Source: Nissolia schottii
Lineage: Eukaryota > Streptophyta > Magnoliopsida > Fabales > Fabaceae
NCBI GenBank assembly: GCA_003254905.1
Contig: QANU01010622.1
Coordinates: 95,384 to 159,383, forward strand
Direction: 5' to 3'
DNA length: 64,000 nucleotides
Shown: piece after piece, positions 10,304 through 22,500 of the stretch
Layout: every line of letters begins with the position of its first letter
How positions within the stretch are numbered: the stretch's first letter is position 1
The notes under the pieces: generated by a model
Database searches by the model: none
What the model saw: the letters and a program-made list of their open reading frames with translations, nothing else
What the model was told of the DNA's origin: nothing
Program-made: the position numbers and the translations under genes

Positions 10304-11458
10304 AAGATTCATAGAGCCATCTGGTAATAATGTCTTCTTGGTTCTTATTTATTTGTTCTTGTTAAGTCTCCCCATCCAATGTTGCTATATATATCTTTTA
10401 TTGCTTGATTGTTTATCTATTTTTTAACTGCTAATTAGAATAGTTCAGATAAGAATTTTGAAAATTTAGTAATATTAACCATATTGTCATTTGGAGCTCA
10501 TATGATTAGATGTAAAATAAAACTAGTTTAATTGGTTTTGGTTTGAACTCCTTAACCTTGTTTAATTCTAAACCAGGGTAAAAACTAGTATTGCGCAGAA
10601 TAGGAAAAGTGAAAGAATGAGGGGGAAAGGATTTTAAAAAAAAACACTCCTTGCTTCTGTTTAGTTGTTGTGGATCTAGCTTATTCTTTAGTTGAACACA
10701 AGGACATCTTTGGGGTGTCAGTGGCCACTTTGGAAGGATATCTAGAAAATGTAAGCTGCTTTTTTGTAGTGGAAGGCCCGGCTCATTCACTTTGATGTGC
10801 TGAGTTGAACCATGCTACTATATTTCGTTTGTTTGCTGTTATTGTATAAACCTGAGGTCTACATGTGTATTATTTGAAGAGATGCTGATATGAACAAGTT
10901 GATTTGTGACAAGTTTATGATAGGATAGGTGACTTTCTTGGGCCTAAATGACCCATTTTGGACATCCGAGCCACATCATTATTGCCAATGTCATGCTTCT
11001 ATTTTGGCTGAGTCCTACATCCATTGGTTGTTGGCTTTACAGAATTTTGTGTGGTTTCTAATCATAGCCAGTCCATGTCCTTGCAGGTAATTGCCAAATT
11101 GGCTTGTACTTGTTGACAGGGAAATGATTGGTGATGCAATTCACAGTTTGATAGAGCTGATGCTACCATTCAGTGTTTAGGAATGGTGTGCATTGTGTAT
11201 GAACAATATGGGTAGCCATTTATGTTTTTAGGTCCCCATGTGAGGTGAAACTTTTCATCTACAGTTGCAAGTTGCAAAGACTTTCAGAAGATTTGCTATT
11301 GATGGATTAGCATTACTGTTTACATGTGTTTCTGCGCTTATGGTTTGAGCTTTTTTGTACATATTATGGTTTTAACTCTGATGCTAAGCATTCCCATTTT
11401 TCAAGCTTTATGTATAAATTTTTTACTTACCAATGATACTAAGGACAAAATTTAGATC
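10304..11458. other. NOT3 3' UTR and downstream flank
   Basis: This follows the NOT3 stop. It should contain the 3' UTR, perhaps with a UTR intron (GTAATAATG at about 10324; possible acceptors include TTGCAG near 11085), but the polyadenylation site is not determined. It contains a repeat (10537-10670) that recurs upstream of the DNA2 gene. No other coding signal was seen. Confidence 0.5.
10537..10670. repeat. Dispersed repeat, copy 1 (shared with 39643-39773)
   Basis: It runs from TTTGAACTC..AACCTTGTTTA, through AGGGTAAAAACTAG and AGGAAAAGTGAAAGAAT, to an A-run and TTGCTTCTGTTTA. The same order of words, about 85-90 percent alike by eye, occurs on the same strand at 39643-39773. Immediately after copy 2, at 39774-39797, comes CCATTCAGTGTTTAGGAATGG, which in this locus lies 500 bp further on, at about 11168-11188. 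The origin is unknown. Confidence 0.75.
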
Positions 11459-11612
11459 AAGTTCTGTGTTCATTTCATCCATGTATCCAATCAAAGAATG
11501 ACATGTGCATTTTGATTGAGAAGAATGCACACTTTTAATTTTTAAATTACTAATTTTAATAAAAATACACGTTATTTTTTGATTGGATAAATGGATGAAA
11601 TGGACTCAACTC
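11459..11612. mobile_element. Fold-back MITE
   Basis: Two arms of about 50 bp are near-perfect inverted repeats: CATTTCATCCATGTATCCAA then TCAAAGAATGACATGTGCAT on the left, and the complement of these on the right (TGATTGGATAAATGGATGAA). A short AT-rich spacer lies between. Non-coding; boundaries are approximate. Confidence 0.75.
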
Positions 11613-12540
11613 AGTTAACGATGTAATGAAAAAGTGGGAGGATGTTTGGAAGTGGGCAAAGAAATTGTTTTTATTACAAAACTAGTATTGAACCTGTGTG
11701 ATTCCCGAAGAATTTTTGTATTATAGACATAAATTTCATATATGATTTGATTATAAGTATGAATTCCACCGGTACTTGCAAGTACTCATAATACAGGGAA
11801 AAAAAGCTACGAAAAATAAATGAAAATTGTTCCCGGAGCAATAGTGTTTCGAGCAGGAGAAATGGTCTATAAATGTCGAAAGTAGTGGAATCTTCACAAT
11901 AGGGCTTAGATAGATTTGAAGTGGGGTTGAGGTTGATTGTCTTTGAGAGTCAGGTTTGAACTGGTGGAAGTGGGTTACGGCAGCCAGATTTGAGATCTGG
12001 AATCATGGGGGTGGGTGGAAGAAGAGGGTGGAGATGAATGGGTTGTGGTGTGGGGTGGGGGCAGCTGGTAGGGTAGGGCGTGCAAAGACTGGCTGAAGAA
12101 CAACGTCTTGGCAACGTAGTGATTGCGGCTTAATTTCTAACTTAATATGAGTTAAGAATTAAATTAAGTCTCAACAAAATGTTTAAAATTGTATTTGGGG
12201 TCAAAATGCAATTCTTCAGTTTTAGTTACAATTTTTTTGGAGTCAAACTATAATTTTTTGCTATTCAATGTTTACCATTCATTGAATTTTCAACCGCTGA
12301 AAATCAAGGATCAAATTGTTCACTAAGATCACTCGGCCCAAAAAAGTTAAGTGACAGACATAGTGGAGTGTCAATTTCTTGCATACAAATGGGTGAAGTA
12401 TTAACTTCTAAGAAGTTTGAGGTTGAACGTTGTTTCAACAAATCTCAAAGGATGAAATGTCAATATCTGATAAATTTGTGGTTGAGTGTCATTTCTACAA
12501 ATCTCGAAAAGGTGTGACTTGTGAGTGTTATTTAAATCCT
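11613..12540. other. NOT3-DNA2 intergenic region, possible Helitron-derived sequence
   Basis: Sequence between the two genes. ACTAGTATTGAACCTGTGTG at 11681-11700 resembles the reverse complement of a Helitron 3' end (GGTTCAATACTAGT). G-rich sequence at 11930-12080 somewhat resembles the complement of a C-rich stretch at 54560-54690. No Rep/helicase gene and no convincing 3' hairpin are visible, so this is only a candidate. Confidence 0.25.
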
Positions 12541-12598
12541 CCGCCCTCAAAATAAAGAAGATTTAGTAGTTTCTCCCCTTGTTTGGTTCAATAGAAGA

Positions 12599-12847
12599 TT
12601 AACACACAAAAAAACAAAAGCACCTGACAAAGTAGTCTCTAAAGTCCTCATACCACTCATCATATTTGAGACAATCATACAAACAAGAATTATGGAAACT
12701 CTTTCCAACGGTAGGAATAAGCTGATCTTCCTCAAGCAATCCTAGTTTCGTCTCCATGATTAATTCTTCTATCTTTTCACCTATTTCTCCTTTACAAACT
12801 AAACTCACACATTCTAGGGTGTTGGTGGATCCGACTATGTAGTTCAA
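12599..12847 (-). pseudogene. Unrecognised 82-residue open frame, possible gene fragment
   Basis: The frame reads like real protein: NYIVGSTNTLECVSLVCKG, then an acidic Glu/Leu-rich stretch and SFHNSCLYDCLKYDEWYED. It has six or more cysteines. It has no recognisable partner exons, and I do not recognise the family. It lies in the 3.2-kb space between the ends of NOT3 and DNA2. It could be a captured gene fragment or a chance frame. Confidence 0.2.
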
Positions 12848-13098
12848 TTTTTTTATGGGTTAATATTATTTATGATTTTATCTTAACACAATATTTATAA
12901 TTGTTATTAACAATTTTAGGTGATCGGCCAACGTTCCGAAAGATTTGATAGTTTGCAATAACTAGAGATAGCGCTCAACACTAAAGGATTTTATAGTTTG
13001 CAATAACTTGAGATAGAGCTTTAAACCATGCTTCTTATCACAAATACCAGAAATTGATAAACATGAAATCCACGGAACTTACGGTAGTTCGTCTATAA

Positions 13099-13361
13099 GA
13101 GTAAATAATCAATTTGATTCTAACATTTTTATTCAGACATAATTTTAGTCCTAAAAAATTGTTGACATCAATTTAATCTTTAATATTTTTAAATTACATC
13201 AATTAAGCATGAAATTATGCCAACAAAATTACTGAAATTTAATAGGTAAAATGAATTGATATCAAAATTTGAAATATTAAGATTAAATTACTATAAAAAG
13301 TTTTCAGGACTAATTCGATGTCAGAATAAAAATGTTAAGACACTAAATTAATTATTTACTC
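13099..13361. mobile_element. Fold-back MITE with GAGTAAATAAT ends
   Basis: The left arm GAGTAAATAATCAATTTG..TAACATTTTTATTC pairs with the right arm, whose complement reads GAGTAAATAATTAATTTA..TAACATTTTTATTC, and the match continues through AGTCCT.AAAA. It is about 263 bp and non-coding. It lies about 140 bp downstream of the DNA2 stop, so it may affect 3'-end formation. An element with similar GAGTA-type ends is at 31906-32173. Confidence 0.75.
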
Positions 13362-13503
13362 AAAATATAAATAAGAAAAAGTAATGAAAGTAAGGTAAAA
13401 GACTTCATATACAGTAGTAGTAAATAATGCTACAGAAGATATAGATATACATATATTTACACTTGTAACTCAATCACGAATGTAAGGGGAAAAGGAACTT
13501 AGT

Positions 13504-16500
13504 TCATCTAATTTGGGTACTACATCTTTGGAGCGGACCTTTTGGACAGATATCTTTCTTAGAAACGCTTACAATTCCACGTTGCTTCTCAACGTTCTCG
13601 ATGAGAAGCTTCAGTAGCGGAACCTTTGTTAGAGTTCTCCGAGACCCCACCATTATCAACTTTTTCTACAAGCACAAAGCATACAACACATGGATTATGA
13701 TCTCATATCTAGTAATAGAAAGTGTTAAGCACAACTGCAATGAAATTACCTTAGCACGAGTGATAGCCACATTTATCCTGTGCCAGTCTCCAAGCAGAGA
13801 AGCAGCACGGCTTGTTGGGTTTTCACTAGATCTTACAAAAGATACTAATATGCAATCCTTATCTCTACCCTGGACAAACATATGACTGATTCATAAGGAT
13901 AGATTTCTCCATGATTGTTAGTGAAACTGAAATGTTAAGCAGTAAGCTATTGAATAAGAGGCTTTTGTAATGCATGGTCACTAGTTAATATTTTTGTTCA
14001 TATATTACCTGGTACTTGTCAATGGTGTGTGTCTCCAAGGAAGTCATGCAAACAGCATTCCGGATGAGGTTTGCCTGTGAATTATAGGGGGTAATAATGC
14101 CAATGTCGTCTTCTAAAATTCCATTTTTGACCAATTCCTTTGCAGCCTGCATTACAAAATGAATGAATAATTGTATAGCGTCACAAAAATGTTGGATTTT
14201 AGAGCTCAGATGCCCACATATTTCCTTGAGAAGTTGATACACCCATCGAACAGATCAAATCAAACCGCCTAACCTATTTATTTACTCAAACTAGTTGTAG
14301 TATGAAACAAGAAAGCTGACAACTCCTATTTAGATTCTACTTTTCAAAATCAGCCAAACAATGTTCATGTCTAAGAATTGTTTTTTTATAACAGAAAAAA
14401 GTAAAATAAAAAAAATTATAAAAAGAAATACACAAGAAGCAAACTAAATCTTATATTTTCAACTCGACCCATTTAACGTTAACTCATTGGCTTATTGATT
14501 TTTCTTTTAATAATAATGTCAAATAATAGCACAATAATTGTTATGACTAAATAACTTACAATAAAAATAATTAAAAAATATATAGAAAAACTATAAAAAG
14601 ATTATAGAACTAATAAACTGCTAAATCTAATTTTTATATTACTGCTTAAATACCATTAACTTTTTTAAATGCTTGGATTTGATGACCTAACAAAACTGGA
14701 ATTTAAAATACCACCGGGTTAATCCATCCAGGGGGTCGAATTAGTGTGTTTAACAGCCTTAGTTTCAAAAATGTTAAGCAAGAGGAATGATTTTGGTCTG
14801 AGTATATTTAGCACTTTCATTGATACATCTGCTTAACCAAAATAAAATGGTGAATAATTTTATATTAACCACTATATTGTCCAAGTTTATTAATCAAATA
14901 AAGGAAATTAGCCACAAGAAGAAAATTTAACTAAATAAGAAAACATAATAAAACATTGACATTTATGTGAGACAATAAAGCTATTGTATATGAAATTATA
15001 TGTTTCTTCACGTTGCCCCTTCCATAATAAGATTGTATAAAATGTGCATTGTCTCTCTAGTAATAGTATCAAAGGTGAGTTATTGGTTAAACTAGGCTAT
15101 CATTTGGTTAAACTTTTCCTAGTTTTTTCAACAAAAATTAGAGAATACAATGGTTAACATGACATAAAAAAGAGATAAAATATATTTTCATTTTGGTTGA
15201 TTCAAACCATCAAAGCATTTCGCAGAGAGGAGGGAACTTTTGGAACAAAACAATATTTCACAGTACATATGTTGCCATTTATCTCTTATATACTGAGAAT
15301 CATTTCCAAAAGACTATAGCTAGCTTGGTCTTTTTCCCATGGAAAAAAAAATACATATCATCGTGAAAATGACATACCTCGGCAATTATGCGAGCTTCAG
15401 CTGGATTATTTACAGTCTTCTGATCTCTTTCCTCTAAAGCAGGTAACTCATCTATGGAAAAACATAGAAATGATTATATTTATAAGCTGTGAAGTTAAGG
15501 ACAAAGGGTGAAAAAGGAAAATGATATTTACAAACCGGTATCAATAAAAATCACTGGCCTGCCTGGATTCAAAACCTGCATAGGTATACAAACAGATAAG
15601 ATTCAGTTCTACTTTAGATATAATTTTGTTTTATCTTAGCATAAATATTGTTAGTTGTGTAGTTGACAGTTTTTTTTTCTTAAAACACCAAAGATTACTT
15701 AAAATTTTATTAAATTGAGACCTTTACCCATTCATATACAAGACAGTAGATTTAATGAAAAAGTGAAGCAAAAGTATCAAGATAGGTATTTATTAGAGTA
15801 AAACTACCTAGTACATAATTCAGCTTGAGAAACACAGGCACATCCAACATACTTTCTCTAACAGGAGCTCAATGTCAATTCATATCAAGTTCAAACTATC
15901 ACATATTCAACCTGAATGGATGCCCCGTTAGGCAGACTTTGCATTCAATATATAAAGTACAAAGATTATGGGTTGATATGTGGGCAGATTTACAGGGATA
16001 TGAGGACAGATTTACAGGGATTTCTAAACTGCTTTAGTGGAATTCTAGGCTGACTACTATGCTGATTTTCCTCCTTCTAACTGCTGTCTATTCAAATTGT
16101 AGAAATACAATTTTTATAGGCTACAACAGCTGTACAATAAATGTAAATAATATATGGCAACATCCCCCCCTCAAATTGATGCTGGTGAATCAGTAAGCAT
16201 CAATTTGCCCACAAGAAATTGATGGCGTTGTCTAGTGTGAGACTTTGTGAACAGATTAGCAACTTGTAAAGTTGTGGTGATATGAGGGAGAGAAATGACT
16301 CGAGTATCAACAGTCTCCCGAATATAATGGCGGTCCACGTCAATGTGTTTAGTTCACTTGTGATAGACTGGATTTGTAGCAATTTGAATTGCACTTGTGT
16401 TGTCTGCATGAAGAGAAATGGGATCAGACTAAGAAAAGCCTAGCGCATTCAATAATCCTCGAAGCCAAGTTATTTCGGAACATGCAGCAGACATAGCATG

Positions 16501-19500
16501 ATATTCTGGTTCAATGGACGATTTGGAGACATGATCTTGTTGCTTACTCTTCCATGAAATCAAAGAATCCCTAGGTAACATGCACCAACCAGTGACAGAT
16601 CGACGGGTATTACGACAACCCTCCCAATCTGCATCACTATAAGCAACAAGGCGCATAGGAGAACTGGCAAGGAAGAATAAACCACAACAAGCAATACCCT
16701 TGAAATATTTGATACTACACCATGTGCCGAAGAATTCTTGGAGAGTGCATAAATTGACTAACATGTTGTATAGCAAAAGAGATATCAAAGCCTTGTAATT
16801 GTTAAGTAGTTTAGGCTGCCCACCAATTGTCGATACAGCAAAGGATCTAAAAGTTGCTCGCCCTCGCTAACGTGATACTTAACATTCACTTCAAGAGGAG
16901 TGTCAATGAATGAAGATTCTTGAAGACTAGCTAACATAATCAATTCTTGTATATATTTATGCTAGAATAAGAAAATTCCAGAAGAGTCAATGTGTACTTT
17001 CAATCTTAGAAAATAAGGGTTCCAACGTCTTTCATATGAAAAGAATCCTGAAGATGCTGCTGAAGCTGAGTAATCAATAAAGTGTCAGTCTCAATGACGA
17101 CAATATCATCCACATATACCAAAAGGAGGACTATTCCAGTAGTAGTCTTTCGAAGAAACAATGAAGAATCATATTTGCTTTGCACAATTGTAGAACGAAA
17201 CTTCTCAAATCATGCCCGAGGAGCTTGTTTTAAACCATAAAAAGAGCGAATCAACTTACAAGCTTCGAAAGTAGAAGAGGAAAACAAACCAAGAGGAGCG
17301 GTCATGCAAATTTCCTCTTCAAGATCACCATGGAGAAAAGCATTTTTGACATCAAATTGTTGAAGTGGCCAGCCTTGTGAGGCAGCAATAGCAAGAATTG
17401 TTCGTCCTTTGGCAGAAATTGCATTAAATATATAGAGTAAAGTACAAAGATTATAGGTTGATATGTGGGCAGATTTACAGGGATTTCAAAACTGATTTAG
17501 TGGAATTCTAGGCTGATTTTCCTCCTCCTAACTGCTATCTATTCTAATTATGGAAATACAATATTTATAGGCTATAACAGCTGTACAATAAATGTAAATA
17601 ATAAGGCAACGCAAACTGGCAAAAATGACAAACTACTGCATAAGTTGTTGTATCAAGTAACAAGAACATTTACTATGTTAGGATATGTATTAAAATATGG
17701 ACTTGCTTGATTAGGTTTGGATTGGTACATATGCTTTATATAACCTAATCCTAATCTAAAATATAGGACACAGGAGGTTGACAATGTCTTCATATCTCCT
17801 TTCTAAAATCACTCCCTTCCCCACCCCCTCTCTCTTCAATTCCTTGTTTCATGGCTTTTTGTTTTTCACAGGTGCCGGCTGGACCCCACAAGTGGGTCAC
17901 AAGCATTGCTTGCAATAGCAGCTAGAAAGCATGAACAAGTTGAGTCAGAAATTCAAGGATATGGCGGATTCTAAACAAATGTAGAAGATGACATATACAC
18001 ATCTAAATTTAAGATTAAACGGCAGCCCAATGCATGAACCTGACACCTGGCGGGGTTTTGGCAGGATAGATGTACACTGCCTTAACCCCGTAAATGGAGA
18101 GATTGTCTTTAGGATTTGAAACTGACCTAAAACATACCATTGCATTGAGATTAACCATCACAAAATAATAGAAAAATGATATGTAAATATATAGCTAAGA
18201 TATAAACACAAAGTCTAGCACAATTGCATTTAAAGTGTAGACATTAACACATTAGTTGTTCTTCGCACTGAATGATGCAAATTAATGTGGCAGCCAGTGT
18301 TTCATGTAATAAACATGCACAGCAGTTCATGAATGAGGAGCACTATAGCCTAGAAGCTTGCAACTTGGTCAAAAGCTTGTGATGTTGTTAGAGTTCTGGT
18401 TTTATAGCTTGTGACTAGCAGGTTCTGTTTTGTTTTTCCTGTAAGTATTTTAGTTTTAGTCTGTTCTGGTGATTTTTCCCTGACTATTCTCACAATCATG
18501 AGAGTTTTGTCTTACAGTTAGTGTTGTTAGCCCGTTTATTTCCTCTGACCAAAAACAAGGAAAGTAATTCTTCAAATCCTGAATTTACATTAATGACGCA
18601 ACTATAGGCCGCGCAACGCTATCTACATGTATACCCACATATAATAATAATATCAACTAATATAAATTAAGAACAATTAAATTAGATATCTTCAAGAGAG
18701 AGGTGCTACAAAAAGCAAATTTAAATTAATCATCAATAAGAAGCAGCTACAAAGAACTTATAAAATTCAGTAAAAATGCAAATCCTCCACAATTAAGACA
18801 TTGAGAATTTGGAAATGAAAATTCCTTACATCTTCTAGCCAAGGCAAGCCACAGTTTAAGCCAGAAAACTCAAGTTTCGCGTTAGCTATCTCAGATGAAC
18901 CACACCTCAACCTATCACCATATATCAAGGCATTTGACAGATCCATAATGCCGTGACACATCCGGTACTGCATATATTTTAGCTTAGTAAGTGAAGTTGA
19001 TGAAGAATAAAGCAAAATGAATGAAACAAATTTTCTAATTTAATGTGTAATGTGGCTGCAGCATACCTGACTCTGTAATGGTGAGAATGCATGTGGATGT
19101 GCTTCTGAGAGCCTACGAAACAAACTTATCCCCATGCCATTCTCTCGGGCCTCTGTACTCTAAAATATTATAAGGTATGAAATATCAAATAGAGTTTACA
19201 CCACTAGGAGTTACGCACAGATAGTACGAGTGCTTAAGACACCTACCTGGACAAGTGGAGGCAACTGATAATGATCCCCAACAAGTACAAACACTGAAGC
19301 AAATGTAAGAGGGCCCAAGGACACCTGAAATGGCAATATTTGCAAAATATTTATATCCATATGGCTCTTCATGTGTGTAGAATGTATGAGAAAATGTGTT
19401 TTATGTCTTCCCACACATGTATGGTATTTATACTATACAAAGAGTAAATGATACAATGAATGAGCACTACAAACTAGGATAATGGGCACTATATACTAAG

Positions 19501-22500
19501 AGCTATCTAGTAATATGTAAAGCCCATAATTACTATGTGCTTATTTCCAACACTCCCCCTCAAGCTGGAGCATATAAGTCATATGTGCCAAGCTTGTTAC
19601 AAATAAATTCAACCCGGGATCCTCTAAGGGATTTAGTATATATCAGCTAGTTGGTAGTTTGAATTGACAAAACTAGTTATGATTTCTCCAGAGAGTATCT
19701 TTTCTCGAATAAAATGGCAGTCAATCTCTTATGTGTTTGGTTTGTTCAAGGAAGACTAGATTAGATGCAATATGTAACGCAGCTTGGTTGTTACAAAACA
19801 GTTGCATCTCCTTGACATCACCAAATTTAAGTTGTTGAAGTAGTTGCTCTAACCATATGAGTTTGCATGTTGCTACAACCATAGCACGGTACTCTGCCTC
19901 TCCATTGGATTTGGCAATGTGTTGATTCTTGCTTCTCCGTGAGATTAGGTTACCCTGAAGTTAATGTTCTGTCGGATGGTGAACCTGCCCAATTAGCATC
20001 ACAATAGCCAACGACTTGAGAATTGCTTTATTTTCATAAAGCAATCCTTTTCCCGGTGCACCCTTTATGTATCTAAGAATGCGAACCATGGCATCCCAGT
20101 GACTATCACAAGGGGGACATTTAGGAATTGACTTACTACACTTAAGGAAAGGTAATGTCTGGTCTAGTCATTGTAAGATAGTTAAGTTTGCCAACAAGAC
20201 ATCGATATCTACCAGGGTCTTTCAGTGGCTCCCCTTGACCCGGTAGTAGCTTTAAGTTTGGATCCATAGGGGTATCAAAAGGGCAGAAATCAAGCATGCC
20301 TGTTTCGGCAAGTAGGTCCAAAGCATATAGTAAGTGCAACACCAACAGCAGACTGATCAACTTTAATCCCCAAAAAATATTTGTGAGTCCAAATCCTTGG
20401 TCTACAAATGGTGTGATATATGTTGTTTAGGATTATGGATGCCAACCACATTACCGGTGATGACAATATAACCGACATAAACAAGGTAAATACAACTAGT
20501 TGAAGAGTGACGAAAGAAGACAGAATGATCAGCATCGCAATGAGTCATGCCAAATTGTTGGACAACATGGCTAAACCACCCAAACCATGCACGTGGAGAT
20601 TGTTTCAAGCCATAGATAGAGCAACATAATCAGCATATGAAGTTAGAAGCACCTAGGACAGTGAAGCCTAGGGGTTGTGCCATATAAACCTCTTCCTGCA
20701 ACTCACCATGAAGGAAAGCATTTTTAATATCGAGCCGATGAAGGGGCCAATGGTGAATAGCAGCCATGGCAAGAAAAAGATGAACAAAAGCTATCTTGGC
20801 AACAGGAGAAAAAGTATCTCCATAATCAAGATCAAATATTTGGTTGAATCCTTTTGCCACTAAATGAGCTTTCAAATGATCAACTTTGCAATCGGACCCA
20901 ATCTTGACGGTATCGACAACCAACAAGTGATTTGCCAGGAGGTACAAGAACAAGATCCCAAGTACCACTAGAGTAGAGAGCAACCATTTCATCTATCCGG
21001 GATCTGAGAGAGCTTCACCTATAGTTTTGGGGATATACATAGAATCCAAAGATGACACAAAGGAATAATATGAAGGAGATAAATGACGATAAGCTAAATG
21101 ATAAGCATAAAGCGGGTTAGGGTTTCGAGAAGACCTAATACCTTTACATAAAGCAATGGGTAATTCTGATTCAAGAGGCGTAGCTAGAGAGTCCGACAAA
21201 GCAGACTCAAGAGGATAGGGTACGGTGACTGTAGAAGCAGGGATGTTAGGCTCATCAATAGGTGGTGGTAGTGGTCTTCGTTGATAAGTGAGCAAGGGAA
21301 GAACCGATACAGGGGTGGGAGCAATCGGAATAGAAGAATGACCAACAAGGTGTACACCATCAAGTTCAAGAGACATGTCGGATGCAAAAGTAAAATAGGG
21401 ACGGGTCTCAAAGAAGCTAACATCAGCATAAACAATGTAGCGGCGAAGGTCTGGAGAGTAGTAGCAATAACCTTTTCATAATCGAGAATAACCAAGGAAA
21501 AGACACTTCAAAGATTTAGCAACCAACTTGTCTTTACCTTGGGTAAGGTTATGGACAAAAGTGCGTAGCCGAATACATGAAGAGGAAGAGAATAGAGAGT
21601 TTCTTTAGGGAACGATACAGAATGAGGCACTTGATTTTTGAGGACAGATGAGGGCATGAGATTAATAAGGTAGCATGTGGTGAGAATTGCGTCGCCCCAA
21701 AAATGAAGTGGCACATTGGAGTCAACCATCATGGTGCGAGCTGTTTCAACAAGGTGCAGATTATTGCGTTCTGCAACACCATTTTGTTGGAGGGTATGAG
21801 CACATGATGACTGATGTAAAATACCATGTGAAGTCAAATACGATTGAAAGGAAGAAGAAAGATACCCGCATTATCGGTGTGCAAGATTTTAATAGAAGTA
21901 TCAAATTTAGTTATAATTTCAGAATAAAATCCTTGAAATATAAAGAAGACTTCTGAGTGATTTTTCATTAAAAACAGCCACGTACAGCAGGAAAAATCTT
22001 CAATAAAAGTGACAAAATAATTGTATCCCAAAGTTGAAGAAACACAACATGGACCCCAAATATCTGAATGAACTAAGGTAAAAGGAGTCACAACTCTTTT
22101 GTTAGCCCTACTAGGAAGGAACTTCGGACATGTTTACTTAACAGACAAGACTCACAATCCAACGTGGATATTTTAGACAAAGTAAAAACCATGAGATGTA
22201 ATTTGTGAAGGCTCGAATGTCCCCGTCTTTGATGGATAATTTCTAGTGTCACAATGGCAGAACAAGCAATTAGGGATGAAGAGGTGAGGTAATGCAATCC
22301 TCGAGATATGCAGCGAGATTGGCATCCCTTGTAACATAACCCAACCTCTTGTTCTTTACGTGTTTTCTTTTGGCTCATTTTTATGAGAACTCCTTATCCT
22401 TTGGCATGTAGTCTTTTGTCTCATATATATATGTTGAGATACGTTTAGATTATGTACATATTTATTTTTATATTTTCATATATAACTAGCGATATGATTA

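Larger units (their letters stand above)
15945..17611 (-). mobile_element. Internally deleted Ty1/copia element with both LTR remnants (DNA2 intron 29)
   Basis: Reading the minus strand, a truncated LTR at 17428-17611 is followed at once by reverse-transcriptase coding sequence ([19 protein letters not shown] type near 17330-17400), then copia RNase H ([19 protein letters not shown]; 16429-16690), a polypurine tract (complement at 16163-16174) and the second LTR (15945-16162). Gag, protease, integrase and the primer site are missing. Many stops are present. Same orientation as DNA2. Confidence 0.85.
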
